Under the pieces are notes generated by a model. The model had not been told where the DNA came from. It searched no databases and worked only from the letters and a program-made list of their open reading frames with translations. A DNA stretch of 64,000 nt from contig CAUYUJ010000658.1 of the NCBI GenBank assembly GCA_963575745.1, positions 20,001-84,000 on the forward strand, in the 5' to 3' direction. The stretch comes from Prorocentrum cordatum. Taxonomy: Eukaryota; Sar; Dinophyceae; Prorocentrales; Prorocentraceae. This document shows, in pieces, positions 23,001 to 31,407 of this stretch (position 1 is its first letter; each line of letters begins with the position of its first letter). The position numbers and the translations under genes are program-made.

Positions 23001-26000
23001 GTCTCACTTCTCCTCCCCTCGTCCCCTATAGTACAGGAGTGAGGAGGAATTTTCGTGACATTTTTACTAATATTTATGAACCCCCCCTGGCGCAGTGCCG
23101 ACCGTGTCCCGCCTATATGGATGGCCTGACGGCGGCTTCAGCCCCGATCAAGCTAGCCCATAGTAACGCCATGAGCTCCTACTGTGGCCAAGCCTCCTAC
23201 TGGGGCGAGGGCCAAGCTGACCTTCACCGTGCGGGGCGCGCAAACCCCAGTTCCACCGATGGAGACGGGCCAGGTCGCTCCATACACCTCGTCAGCCTTA
23301 ACATCACCAGTCTCTCAGCGAACTGGCCAACCATCACCGCCCTTGGTGTCGACCACAACGCCGCTGTCATAGCACTGCAGGAGACCCGACATGCCAAGCC
23401 GACTAGGCAAGCCATCGCTACCAGCGCCGCCAATCCTCTCCACGGTGGATACCACGCCAGTCTTGGGCCTGACCTTGATCTGGCGCGAGCCCAGCGCAGA
23501 GCTGCCCACGGCGGCACTGATCACACCGTTGTGGGCAACACTGGCGCCTCGGGAGGGGTCGCCATTCTCTCTAAGGATGCCATCGTCGACTCCACTGTCG
23601 ACGACAATGCGCCCTGTATCGCCGCCCTCAAGGCCAAGAAAAGATGGCATGAGGTCTTTCTCCCACTCTGCACTCAACACCGCCGTAGGCGGCGACGAAA
23701 TAACCATGGGCCCGCGGGGATCTACATAGCGAGCCTTTACGGGATTGCTGGAGGAGACAGCACAGCTCTCTTTCGGCTCGCTGACTGTGCCGCCGCTAGG
23801 GTCGGCTCAGCACCCTACTTCATCTGCATGGACGCCAACACGAACATTGACGACAATCCACACCTTCTGCACATGTTGCAGCACGGATGGTCCAACGTCG
23901 CTGAGGGCACACCAGACCACACCATGCACACCTATGGCAATATCCCTGATTGGGACCGCGTCACCAAGTGCCCCCGCACTTCGCGCATCGATTATATCAT
24001 TGCCAACCAGGCGGCGCGATCCCTTGTCACCGACTTCTGCTACCTTCGCGACTTGCCTGCGAAGTCTCACGTTGGCCTGCAGGTCACGCTTGACCTCAGT
24101 CGCCTCGACCATACGGCCCGACGCCTTCTTGCCCCTACGCCCTACCCGCCCGACGATGGAGTTCATGAGGGGCACGAGCTGCAAGCACTTGGGACCCTCA
24201 TCGCTGGGCGGTACCAGGACCGCATGGAGCAGGCCGACGCACGAGACGACGTGGAGCGCATGTTCACCCTGGCTAACGAGGCCAGTCATGAGTACCATCT
24301 CACCCGTCTACGCGATCTGCCACCTCCACCGCCCCACCACCCAAAAAAGAAGCCCCCCACCATGCACGGGCTCACGCCTACGTTCGAGGATCGACCGGTT
24401 GTCCCCCGCGCGTTCCCCACCTACGGAGCTTCCACGATTCACATGAACCGACTGCGCAAGCTCCATCGGCAACTCTGCGAGCTCCGTTTCATCGGACAGC
24501 ACCACCATCTAGATTGCCGTGCTATCCCGCCGTACCTCGCGCAGCGCATCGACTGCACGTGGGCCGCGGCCCGCCTCTTATGCCACAAGCTGCGCCCCAC
24601 GGTTCTCCTGGAATTCCCCGAGGCCTGGGCCCCAGACGAGCCAGTGCCGCACGGGGAGCACCTTGACGTTTTGATCCAACATCTCGACTTAGAGCTGGCG
24701 CGACGCGCGAACCGTGCCAAGGCGGAACGCATCAGGATATGGGCCGAGGGCGTCCGTGAGCCAAGCGGGCGAAAGGCGGCCATATACGCACGAGCTGCTG
24801 ATAGCTCGCCCACGGCGTATCTCCGCACACCTACCACTCCTGACGATACGCAATTCCACTGCGACACCAACGCCTTCAAACCTGACGAAGCTTGCACGGA
24901 CGACAGCGACGCTGACACCGAAGCTGGCGGCTTCAGCCCCGGCGACGGTAGTTCGCCCGACACGGACAGCGACGAAGACCACACCCGTGAACCACCACCT
25001 GCGCAAGTCCCCGACATCCTCCCTGCCAACGCCATTGTTGCTAACATCAAGGACATGCTGAAGCTCATGGTCGACACCTGGGAGCCCATCTTGGGCAGGT
25101 ACCGCGCACGTGCGGGACATGATGCCGAAGCCATGCCGACGTGGGCCGACTTCTACGACGAGTACCGACAGGAGCTGCCTACGCCATCACCAGCTACCCC
25201 TTTCCACCTCACCGACGACCAACTCATCCACTTCATTCGCACCCGTTCACCGAGACGCGCGGGGGGTCTGGACGGTTGGACTACTAAGGAGGCAAAGGAG
25301 CTTCCCGACGACATTCTTCGCCTCTTCGCCAGCGTTCTACGAGCTATGCAACGCACTGGCACCATCCCAGAACCCCTCCTCCACGTCCCAAACCCGTGCC
25401 TCCGAAAAGGCCGAGGCGAACTCCCAACGGACCAACGACTTCTCTCGGTGCTTTCCGTTTGGATGTACGCGTGGGAAGCACCAGCTTACCGCAGCCTCAC
25501 GGACTGGCGGAAAGGATGGACCCACGCCACGAGTTTTGGCGCTGTTCCCAAAGCTACCATTGGGGACGTCAGCACTTCTCTCGCCCTTCGCATCGAACAC
25601 GCCAGAGCCCTTCTCCTTCCCTTGGCTGGAGCTGCCCTGGACCGTCAGAAGTGTTTCGACTATCTCATCACGGACATATGCCTTAACCTCGCGCTTCACG
25701 CGGGGTGTCCCCAAGACATCGTTACTGTCCGCAGAAACTTCTACAGGCGCCACAAACGTTACATCCGCATGAACGGTGCGTACTCTAAGGAACTGGCCAG
25801 GACAAACGGTCACCTCCAGGGAAGCTCTTGGTCCCTGGACGACATTAAGCTGCTCATGTGCGTCTGGACCAAGAGACAGCATCGTTACGTGCCGCGGTCA
25901 CTCAGCACTACTTTTGTTGACGACAGCAACTCCACTACCCACACCGCGCCCGAGTTGCAGAAATCTCTTGATGAAACCGCCAAGTTTGATCGATTTTCTG

Positions 26001-28999
26001 GTCAACGCATTCATCCTGGAAAAGTGGCGGGGTGGGCGCTTACTGACGAGCTTCACACCGCCGTTACCCAGCTCACCTTGGCGGAACGGCCCTTACGCGT
26101 GGTCGACTCCTTCAAGCTCGTCGGAAGTTACATCAACGCCGAGGCAGCGCCGGCTCCAGCCGCGCTCAACCTCACGGCCACCGCTGACGCCCGTGTTCGC
26201 AGGGCGACTAGTCGCCTGCCGCGTATTGGCAAGCTCCCATCTCCGATGCGTATTAAGGCGCGGCACGCCCGCTCCCTTGCTGCCAGCGTCTGTACCACGG
26301 GCACTGACATCCAAGCCCCATCAGGCCCCGTCAAAACTGCCTACAACCATGCCCTTAAGGCGGCTATCCGCCCCAAGGGAAACAGGTGGGTCGAGTTTTG
26401 GACTCTCATGGCCGTGTGCGTCCCAGGGCACGCCCTGGAGATTGACGCCATTATGCAGCGTGAAGTCTTCCTGTGCCTGCGGCGACAGGTCAACCGCGAC
26501 GCCACTCTCTGCGGCCTCGTCAGGGATCTCCAACACCATGTCCAGACCCTTTTTGGCGGAGGACCTGTTGGACGACTTGTTCAGACGCTTCAGCAGCTCC
26601 GTTGGACTTGGCCCACATTTGGCACCATGTACGACGACTGGGGCTGTCAGATCAGTTGGCTGAACCTTCCCCAAAACGCCTTCCTTCACATGCTGCGCGC
26701 CTCGCAACGCAGAGCCTTTCTGAGAAAAATCAAGCCACGGCGTCATGACCTTGGACACCTAGCTTCGGTCAGACAGGGCCTCGACCTTTTCGCCAGCACG
26801 TGGCTCGCCCGCACCAAAGGAGCTGCCAAATGCAACGCATGGCAGCTGGCGCTCCTCTTAAACTACCTGTCGGGCGGGGACCACACCCAACAGCGACGTT
26901 CTCGATCAAATACGTCCGCTGATCCCAGCCCTATTTGCCGTTACTGTGATGAGGAAGAGGAAACTCAGGAGCACACTGTGCGTGACTGCAAGTGCTGGGC
27001 CCGTGAAAGAGTCCCTCTCACCACCCTCATCAGTGACGAGCAGTGGGCCCGTCTTCCTCCGCACACAAGACATTGCGGGCTCTTCGATGAGGACCCAGCC
27101 CTCCTCGATCTGCAAGCCGACCTCGCGAGGGACCCGCTACCTCAACCCATACCGCGGCCCCCGCCTGAGGGAGATCCTGCGGCTTCAGCCCAGGACTCCT
27201 ACACCACTTACCTTGACCACGACACTGGTTGGACATGGGTCTACGCTGCCACGGACGGTGCATGCACCAACCAAGCCATCCCTTTGCTTGCAAGAGCGGG
27301 CTACGGCGTCTACTACGGCATCGACCACCGCATGAACTACAGTGCGCGCGTTCACGGCATCACGCAGAACGCACAGCTTGCGGAGACCCTCGCCATTGTC
27401 CACCTCACGGCATGTGCTGAACGGCCCGTACACGTCTTCGTGGACAACCAGGCGGTGGTCGACGGCTTCCAAAGGATCATCGACGGACACTCACCTCCGC
27501 AGGGCACGCACGTGGAGTTCTGGGAAAAGGTCCACCGATGTGTCATGGCCAAGCCAAACATGTTCCGCGTAGAGAAAGTCGCTAGCCACCAGGGCGACAC
27601 GGGCATCGACCTCGGGCTCATCGGGCCCATCGCGGAGGAGTTCAATCGTCAGGCTGACGCCCTCGCCACAGCGGCGGCACGTACTCATAACCTTCCAGAC
27701 GACATCGTTGAAGCTGCCAAAGCACGACACCGCCAAGCGACCGTGCTCCATGGAGTCGCCGTTGCCATCTACGAGCGGAGACATCGTACACTTCCTCTCC
27801 CACACCGCAGGGCTGGGTTCACTGCTGCAGAACTAAACAAAATGGAACCAAATCCCCTGCTGTCTGACCAGGCTCCACCCGCGGCTGGACCAGACATCCC
27901 ACAAAACCCCGACGAGCTCTGGGCCGAGGCCCAACGGGTGTTATTCGACGAACAGGAGGACGACCCGTTCGGCTTTGGTGGAGGTTTGGACTTCCTGGGC
28001 GACGAGTCAGCCAGCGCCAACCCTGCCCCGGCGGGCACCCGCACGGCGCCCCCGACTCCGCCATTGAGTGCGTCAGCCCACCCACATGACAACGCCGTTC
28101 CTTTTCAAGACGCTGATGAGCAGGACGATGACCTTTTCAGCCTCGGTGGGGGATCGGACGCTTTGGACGACGGACCAGCCAACGAAAACCCCGCCCCGTC
28201 GGGAAACCTCGCAAACCCTACTGCGACGCCGTCCCCAAGAGCGTTAACGCCCACATACGACGATATCGGTCACCGCCAAGACGCCGACCACGACCCGAGT
28301 GCCCCCCGAGGATTGGGTGGCATTGAGGACGCACCGCCGACACCACACGCTGCCGACCATGCCGCCCCACCGAGTCACCAACCCTCTACGCGACCGACCT
28401 CAGCGGCCTTGCACGGCATCACGACTGGTCCCACCGCGCATACCACTCCGCCTCCCCATCGTCAGCGACCCGCGGGGGCGGCTTCAGCCCCCCCGCAGGG
28501 TACTAAACCAGACAGGCCCTCGTGCCCCACCCACGCTTCCTCCGTTGCTGAGCGAGAGGAAGCGGCTCCCCTGACCTCTCGGGGCGCGGCCCTAGCGGCT
28601 CCAGCCCTGGGGTCGCGCCGGCCCCTCCAGTCACCTTTTAAGGGTGACGGACGTCAGCGTTCAGGGTCCCGCACGCCGCTAGCCCACCTGGACAGGCGTA
28701 CCGAGGACCTCGCCTCTGTCTCGAGATCCTCGGCGGATGTCACTGAGCAGCCACCTCTCACCGACCGTGAAACCGAGCTGTCACAGGCTATGGCTGCCCT
28801 TCAGCAGAGGTGCTTAGCTCTCGCCGCGGACCTCGCCGCTGCCCAAGCTCGTCAAGGTCCTCTACTCCAGCGCCTCCACAGCGCTGGGCGAGCCTTCGCC
28901 GAGCTGCTCACGACCTCGCCCGATGGTGTCGTGCCGTCACTCAACATCCAAGCTATGTTGTCATCGTTCCGCGGCGCTCCACCTGGTGCCCCGCGCTAA
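20021..28999 (+). CDS. Copy B ORF3: Cys-rich, APE endonuclease, reverse transcriptase, RNase H
   Basis: A single frame of about 2990 residues with all retrotransposition enzymes. A Cys-rich region lies at 20,498-20,710 (CLQC, CCQYC, CPDC). The endonuclease (23,276-24,100) shows Asn 23,300, QE-T at 23,378, MDAN with Asp 23,831, SRIDYII at 23,981 and SH at 24,065. The RT (about 25,200-26,100) shows D-x5-FD at 25,640-25,660, QGSS at 25,817 and VDD with Asp pair 25,919-25,924. C-x2-C-x8-H-x4-C lies at 26,936-26,989. RNase H has Asp 27,254, Glu 27,383, Asp 27,443 and Asp 27,656. An acidic tail ends in a Leu/Ala-rich helix. Position 20,021 is a GTG. The frame is open upstream into ORF2, while the first in-frame ATG (20,168) would cut off conserved residues, so the true start is unresolved. 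Confidence 0.92.
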   Translation: MTEEEPTAYHVLAYHVRDVRSRVNAPGIEVWLDPGDHHDGAYLPWGTTVMGYRVIDPTVDGRDGWVILHHDHGDTTTKLWAPTQVHVKGDDSWRTVMVPADMGPQWIRCHAEDARLPAEVVRTTGQSWFADVWPLWDRPRPHPDDPGTNEHALPPLPGRWSCLQCRFQCCQYCAARRNTQLGTSGQPTCPDCGRSGLRTLMDWSTDYSCNSWTCAYSTNKRDSDTCCLSSRCPHPPRPHNQLDVRATGMPPHILARQFGNAPALHDLKEPPRAPSGPGGEPPQPGQVGYQGQWYLPPQPRRVPRQGLPDGTTRPPGFTGTGMPEEPSPDQPLWREGYVLFSPHQALKEELTFNKTVRRPFSLAITNMYRDRVTVRTVCELIAERTHMTRTRWRDVVLYWDAEGGPGPQALDYDMRLCDAMVSRATTEAELNHDRSNRGSFCLYGPAHQRAINITAISEPQNIDYTEHVRRYSPVGGTYPDHAFEHVYRGWQRPDVPTILPDTRPLSRADWQRHQQHQQRIQQRDQRDAGQQGTPRYRSPARVPTGGNTAYDGVAAYHRGPIGAMPAAAGAAASSYGQAPNARVHPAAIGYSRAPLHALRATSPVPGSTRAWGLYSGRHEGPSSNQPAVITPAASAQGAATNRGRAGRPEGWRDANVRAWQPRQHTPPPNVAAALRPAQAKPAPPVRERQPLTPLVLTRIQAHRSASPRHSEGSAHHVSPRPDAADPDQATATAEGGTSASRQPSPSPCAAPIRSPSRADSERANAQATSPRDRHTGGRVPRSRTCSRHSSRKAPGSSTSSPPRETQADGRPPEVVPRFGASVIDPSQVDLEPTPSTDHEPQLPTRVIVPIDEAPTFDPFKNKYRVKNLVAGFGGGSPLSPQSRGGAPATSAAAAAAAAPRGISPVRNVGLTAAGMDEAQRQASDRAAGAVPPDAAHQDTDGAGVSPQKGPAVARAQYMRVRCAAAAPGRRRCLAFVFVFGRMDRGVASLSHCCRLTSPPLVPYSTGVRRNFRDIFTNIYEPPLAQCRPCPAYMDGLTAASAPIKLAHSNAMSSYCGQASYWGEGQADLHRAGRANPSSTDGDGPGRSIHLVSLNITSLSANWPTITALGVDHNAAVIALQETRHAKPTRQAIATSAANPLHGGYHASLGPDLDLARAQRRAAHGGTDHTVVGNTGASGGVAILSKDAIVDSTVDDNAPCIAALKAKKRWHEVFLPLCTQHRRRRRRNNHGPAGIYIASLYGIAGGDSTALFRLADCAAARVGSAPYFICMDANTNIDDNPHLLHMLQHGWSNVAEGTPDHTMHTYGNIPDWDRVTKCPRTSRIDYIIANQAARSLVTDFCYLRDLPAKSHVGLQVTLDLSRLDHTARRLLAPTPYPPDDGVHEGHELQALGTLIAGRYQDRMEQADARDDVERMFTLANEASHEYHLTRLRDLPPPPPHHPKKKPPTMHGLTPTFEDRPVVPRAFPTYGASTIHMNRLRKLHRQLCELRFIGQHHHLDCRAIPPYLAQRIDCTWAAARLLCHKLRPTVLLEFPEAWAPDEPVPHGEHLDVLIQHLDLELARRANRAKAERIRIWAEGVREPSGRKAAIYARAADSSPTAYLRTPTTPDDTQFHCDTNAFKPDEACTDDSDADTEAGGFSPGDGSSPDTDSDEDHTREPPPAQVPDILPANAIVANIKDMLKLMVDTWEPILGRYRARAGHDAEAMPTWADFYDEYRQELPTPSPATPFHLTDDQLIHFIRTRSPRRAGGLDGWTTKEAKELPDDILRLFASVLRAMQRTGTIPEPLLHVPNPCLRKGRGELPTDQRLLSVLSVWMYAWEAPAYRSLTDWRKGWTHATSFGAVPKATIGDVSTSLALRIEHARALLLPLAGAALDRQKCFDYLITDICLNLALHAGCPQDIVTVRRNFYRRHKRYIRMNGAYSKELARTNGHLQGSSWSLDDIKLLMCVWTKRQHRYVPRSLSTTFVDDSNSTTHTAPELQKSLDETAKFDRFSGQRIHPGKVAGWALTDELHTAVTQLTLAERPLRVVDSFKLVGSYINAEAAPAPAALNLTATADARVRRATSRLPRIGKLPSPMRIKARHARSLAASVCTTGTDIQAPSGPVKTAYNHALKAAIRPKGNRWVEFWTLMAVCVPGHALEIDAIMQREVFLCLRRQVNRDATLCGLVRDLQHHVQTLFGGGPVGRLVQTLQQLRWTWPTFGTMYDDWGCQISWLNLPQNAFLHMLRASQRRAFLRKIKPRRHDLGHLASVRQGLDLFASTWLARTKGAAKCNAWQLALLLNYLSGGDHTQQRRSRSNTSADPSPICRYCDEEEETQEHTVRDCKCWARERVPLTTLISDEQWARLPPHTRHCGLFDEDPALLDLQADLARDPLPQPIPRPPPEGDPAASAQDSYTTYLDHDTGWTWVYAATDGACTNQAIPLLARAGYGVYYGIDHRMNYSARVHGITQNAQLAETLAIVHLTACAERPVHVFVDNQAVVDGFQRIIDGHSPPQGTHVEFWEKVHRCVMAKPNMFRVEKVASHQGDTGIDLGLIGPIAEEFNRQADALATAAARTHNLPDDIVEAAKARHRQATVLHGVAVAIYERRHRTLPLPHRRAGFTAAELNKMEPNPLLSDQAPPAAGPDIPQNPDELWAEAQRVLFDEQEDDPFGFGGGLDFLGDESASANPAPAGTRTAPPTPPLSASAHPHDNAVPFQDADEQDDDLFSLGGGSDALDDGPANENPAPSGNLANPTATPSPRALTPTYDDIGHRQDADHDPSAPRGLGGIEDAPPTPHAADHAAPPSHQPSTRPTSAALHGITTGPTAHTTPPPHRQRPAGAASAPPQGTKPDRPSCPTHASSVAEREEAAPLTSRGAALAAPALGSRRPLQSPFKGDGRQRSGSRTPLAHLDRRTEDLASVSRSSADVTEQPPLTDRETELSQAMAALQQRCLALAADLAAAQARQGPLLQRLHSAGRAFAELLTTSPDGVVPSLNIQAMLSSFRGAPPGAPR

Positions 29000-29364
29000 T
29001 CTCCTCCTTTCTGCCTGCCCGTGTGTACGTGTGGCTCCGCGTCCACGGTGTCAGGGCGCGGGGGCGGGGGGTGCCCCGTCACTGCGCGCCGCTTAGCGGC
29101 CAAGCGCCCAACTGGCGGTCCGCCAAGCCGCCTAGCCACGTGCCAGCACGTCGCCTTTCTTGTTGGGGCCTTTTACCTCACGCGGTCTGTCAGGTGAGAT
29201 CTTCATCGTCTGTCCGCCGTCTGTAGCGTCAGTCGCACTGCGCCGGGGGAGGGGGTTTTGTAGCCCGCCCTCGTATCTTAAGGCTGCACCGCCGCAAATA
29301 GTGCTTGCGAGTTGTCGCACCGCAGTGCGCCTCGCGGACGGACCCTGGTCCGCCTACTTGTCCG
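29000..29364 (+). other. Copy B 3' UTR
   Basis: It matches the 3' UTRs of copies A and C, with a few substitutions and small indels. Nothing coding was recognised in it. It ends at GTCCGATCT, where the (TC)n tract begins. Confidence 0.75.
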
Positions 29365-29410
29365 ATCTCTCTCTCCCCATCTCTCTCTCTCTCCATCTCT
29401 CTCTCTCTCT

Positions 29411-29462
<52 letters not shown>

Positions 29463-30420
29463 TCCCTCCTGCCTCCCTTGGCCCCCGTTTTGCCTGCTGC
29501 AGCGGCTGCAGCTGCTCCGCGGCTTCCTGCTCCTTCTTGCAGCACCTCGGGCACTCGCCAAACTCCTCGCACTTGTACTCGGCTCCGCAACCGGAGCACG
29601 CCCACGTGGGATCGACCTCCGAGTCGGACTCGACGATGGCAACTGGAGCGGGCGGCAAGACACCTCTCAGATCGGGCTGCGGTCCTCCAGTCGGGACGCC
29701 CGCGCTGTCCACCTCGCCGCCGACGTCCATCATCTCGCCGTCGCGATCGAACTCCTCGACTGCGCACTCGATGGAGTCGCCGATCTCCACCGCCGCGGTG
29801 TCCTCGTGAGCTGGGAGGTGACCCTGTTCCTGGCCAAGCTCGGCGTCCTCGTCCTCGTCGTCTTCAGCGCCTGCATCGTCGTCGGCACGCCCGCGTGCCC
29901 TGCTGCTCCTCGCCGGCGGCCACTTGACGAGGCTCTTCAGCTCGCGCATGATGGGGCTGTAGCTCGAACGCCCTCCTCGCGACAGGTAGCGAACAGCGCC
30001 GATCAGCTTCTTGATGTCGTTCGCCTCCATCGCGGCCATGCTCGTCTTGTCCTGGAGCCCCGCCTCGTCCACGCCTGGAATCTTGAGCAGATTCCCTGCC
30101 AGCCGGCCGTCCGCGATGAGCATCGCATCTGCGATCATGTAGGGCGAAGGCGTCTTCATCGGATACGCCCTCAGCACAGGCTTGATGAAGATGTAGTTCT
30201 TCTCGCACTGCGCCGTCGTCGGGCTGTCGGCGATCGGCTGAATCAGCCTGCCGCCCTTCCACTGCCCGCCCTTGATCTTCTCCTGCGTCGCGGCGGGCAG
30301 CATCCCGACGATCTTCTCGGCCAGCGCCTTGCACGCGTCGCCGCTCCAGCCCGCGCGCCGCTTCTTGCGCGACCTCCACGTCGATGTCGACGAGCTCGCC
30401 TCCGACGCCAACGACGCCAT
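29278..30420 (-). CDS. Retroposed gene with Zn-ribbon-like end, flank copy 1
   Basis: The ATG at 30,420 begins MASLASEASSS. About 320 residues of real-looking protein follow: a basic start (WRSRKKRRAGWSG), a mixed helical middle (KIVGMLPAATQEKIKGGQW), an acidic region (DDDAGAEDDEDEDAE) and a Cys cluster near residue 273 (CSGCGAEYKC, CPRCC) like a zinc ribbon. After that the frame runs into (GA)n, giving an Arg-Glu repeat, and ends inside the antisense 3' UTR of copy B at 29,278. The natural C terminus is therefore missing or replaced. A relict spliced leader lies 56 bases upstream, which suggests a retroposed mRNA. I do not recognise the family. A near-identical copy lies at 33,612-34,814. 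Confidence 0.55.
29334..29353 (+). other. 3'-terminal hairpin, copy B
   Basis: The six-base stem GCGGAC/GTCCGC is identical to that of copy A, at the same distance from the (TC)n tract. Confidence 0.6.
29365..29461 (+). repeat. (TC)n tract at the 3' end of copy B
   Basis: About 97 bp of TC dinucleotides with CCCCATC-type interruptions. On the minus strand the same bases read (GA)n and extend the neighbouring gene with an Arg-Glu repeat. Confidence 0.95.
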
Positions 30421-30475
30421 GGCCTGCAGCTTGCGCCTCGCGAGGGCGCAGGAGGTCGCGCCTCCAAGGCGCGGA

Positions 30476-30494
30476 AGCCAAAATGGCTGCGACG
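30476..30494 (-). other. Relict dinoflagellate spliced leader
   Basis: The minus strand reads CGCAGCCATTTTGGCTTCC. The known dinoflagellate leader (CCGTAGCCATTTTGGCTCAAG, from memory) matches except for a T to C change and the last few bases. It lies just upstream of the minus-strand ATG at 30,420, as expected for a retroposed trans-spliced mRNA. Confidence 0.6.
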
Positions 30495-31407
30495 AGGGGA
30501 TGGAGGGGGAGTGAGGAGGGATGGAGGGGGGAGGAGGAGGGATCTCATCCTCCTCCTTGTTCTCATTCCTCCGTCTCGCATCGAGGAGGCGAGGGGGGGG
30601 GAAGGCGGCGCAGGGTTGAGTGGGGAAAAGGCGGTTAGAAAGGGGTGGGGAGGAGGAGTGGGAGGGAGGGACCAGGGGGGGGAGGGAGGGAGGGGTGGGA
30701 GGCTGGGTGAAGGGGCGGGGAGAAGGAGGGAGGAGGGAGGGTTGAGGAGAAGGGGTTACCGAAAGCACATCGATGTTCAAGAGTTGCCCCCCCGTCGAAC
30801 TCCTCACCCTCTTCCTCCCTCCTCCTCCCTCCTCTTACTCCTCTAGCTCCTCTTCCTCCTCCTCCCTCCTGCTCCTGCCACTGCTCCAGCTCCCGTTCCT
30901 TCTCCTGCCCCTGCTGCTGCTGCTGCTGCTGCTAGTGCTGTTGCTGCTGATGCTGCTCCTCCTCCTCCTACTCTTCCTCCTTTTCCTCCTCATCCTCCTT
31001 CTCCTAAGTGGCGCGCTTGGCGCAGGGTGGCGGGGCGCGCCTCCTTCGGCTGCAGCCACGCGCGCACCCCTTCACCCAACCTGAGCCCTCCGGCGACGGC
31101 GCTGGCGGCGGAGGGGGAGGAGGAGGAGGGCGAGGAGGAGGAGGAGGAGAAGGGATGAGGAGGATGAGCAGGATAAGGAGGAGGAGGGGGAGGTGGAGAG
31201 GAGGAGGAGGAGGAGAAGGAGGAGGAGGAGATGAGGAGGAGGAGGAGGAGGCGGCTGACGGCCGGCGACGGCGCTGCTAGCGAGCTGAGGACAATGAAGA
31301 GGCGGAGGAGAAAGAGAAGGAGGAAGAGGAGGCAGGAGGGAGGAGGGAAGGAGGAGGAGGAGGAGGAGGGGGGGGAAGATCAGGAGGAGGAGGAGGATCC
31401 CTTTGCA
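30495..31407. repeat. Low-complexity polypurine/polypyrimidine tract, flank copy 1
   Basis: GGGA/GGAG-rich sequence runs to about 30,760 and TCC/CTG-rich sequence from 30,790 to 31,015. A short mixed stretch is followed by GAG/GGA-rich sequence from 31,105 to 31,400. The pyrimidine and purine arms could pair with each other. Open frames here encode only poly-Arg, Glu, Leu or Pro and are not taken as genes. Confidence 0.85.

Larger units (their letters stand above)
13352..29461 (+). mobile_element. Giant non-LTR retrotransposon, complete copy B (~16 kb)
   Basis: A complete-looking element bounded on both sides by (TC)n. The layout is a ~160-bp 5' UTR, ORF1 (13,515-16,082), a 261-bp spacer, ORF2 (16,344-19,832), ORF3 (about 19,800-28,999, overlapping the end of ORF2 in the -1 frame), a ~365-bp 3' UTR, a hairpin and (TC)n. 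An APE-type endonuclease, an FVDD reverse transcriptase and a CCHC knuckle, with no LTRs, make it a LINE-type element. All three frames are open, so it may be recently active. At about 16 kb it is far longer than the usual 4-8 kb for this class. The exact 5' junction is uncertain by a few bases because the sequence just before it, CCCCATCT, resembles interruptions inside the TC tract. Confidence 0.9.

Noticed and set aside
13352-29461. The element as an LTR retrotransposon or giant-virus fragment
   Set aside because: There are no long terminal repeats, integrase or protease. APE endonuclease, RT motif style and the 3' hairpin with (TC)n fit a non-LTR element.
29278-30807. Longer minus-strand frame starting upstream of the ATG at 30,420
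   Set aside because: The extra N-terminal part is Pro/Ser-rich translation of GGGA repeats and lies upstream of the relict leader.
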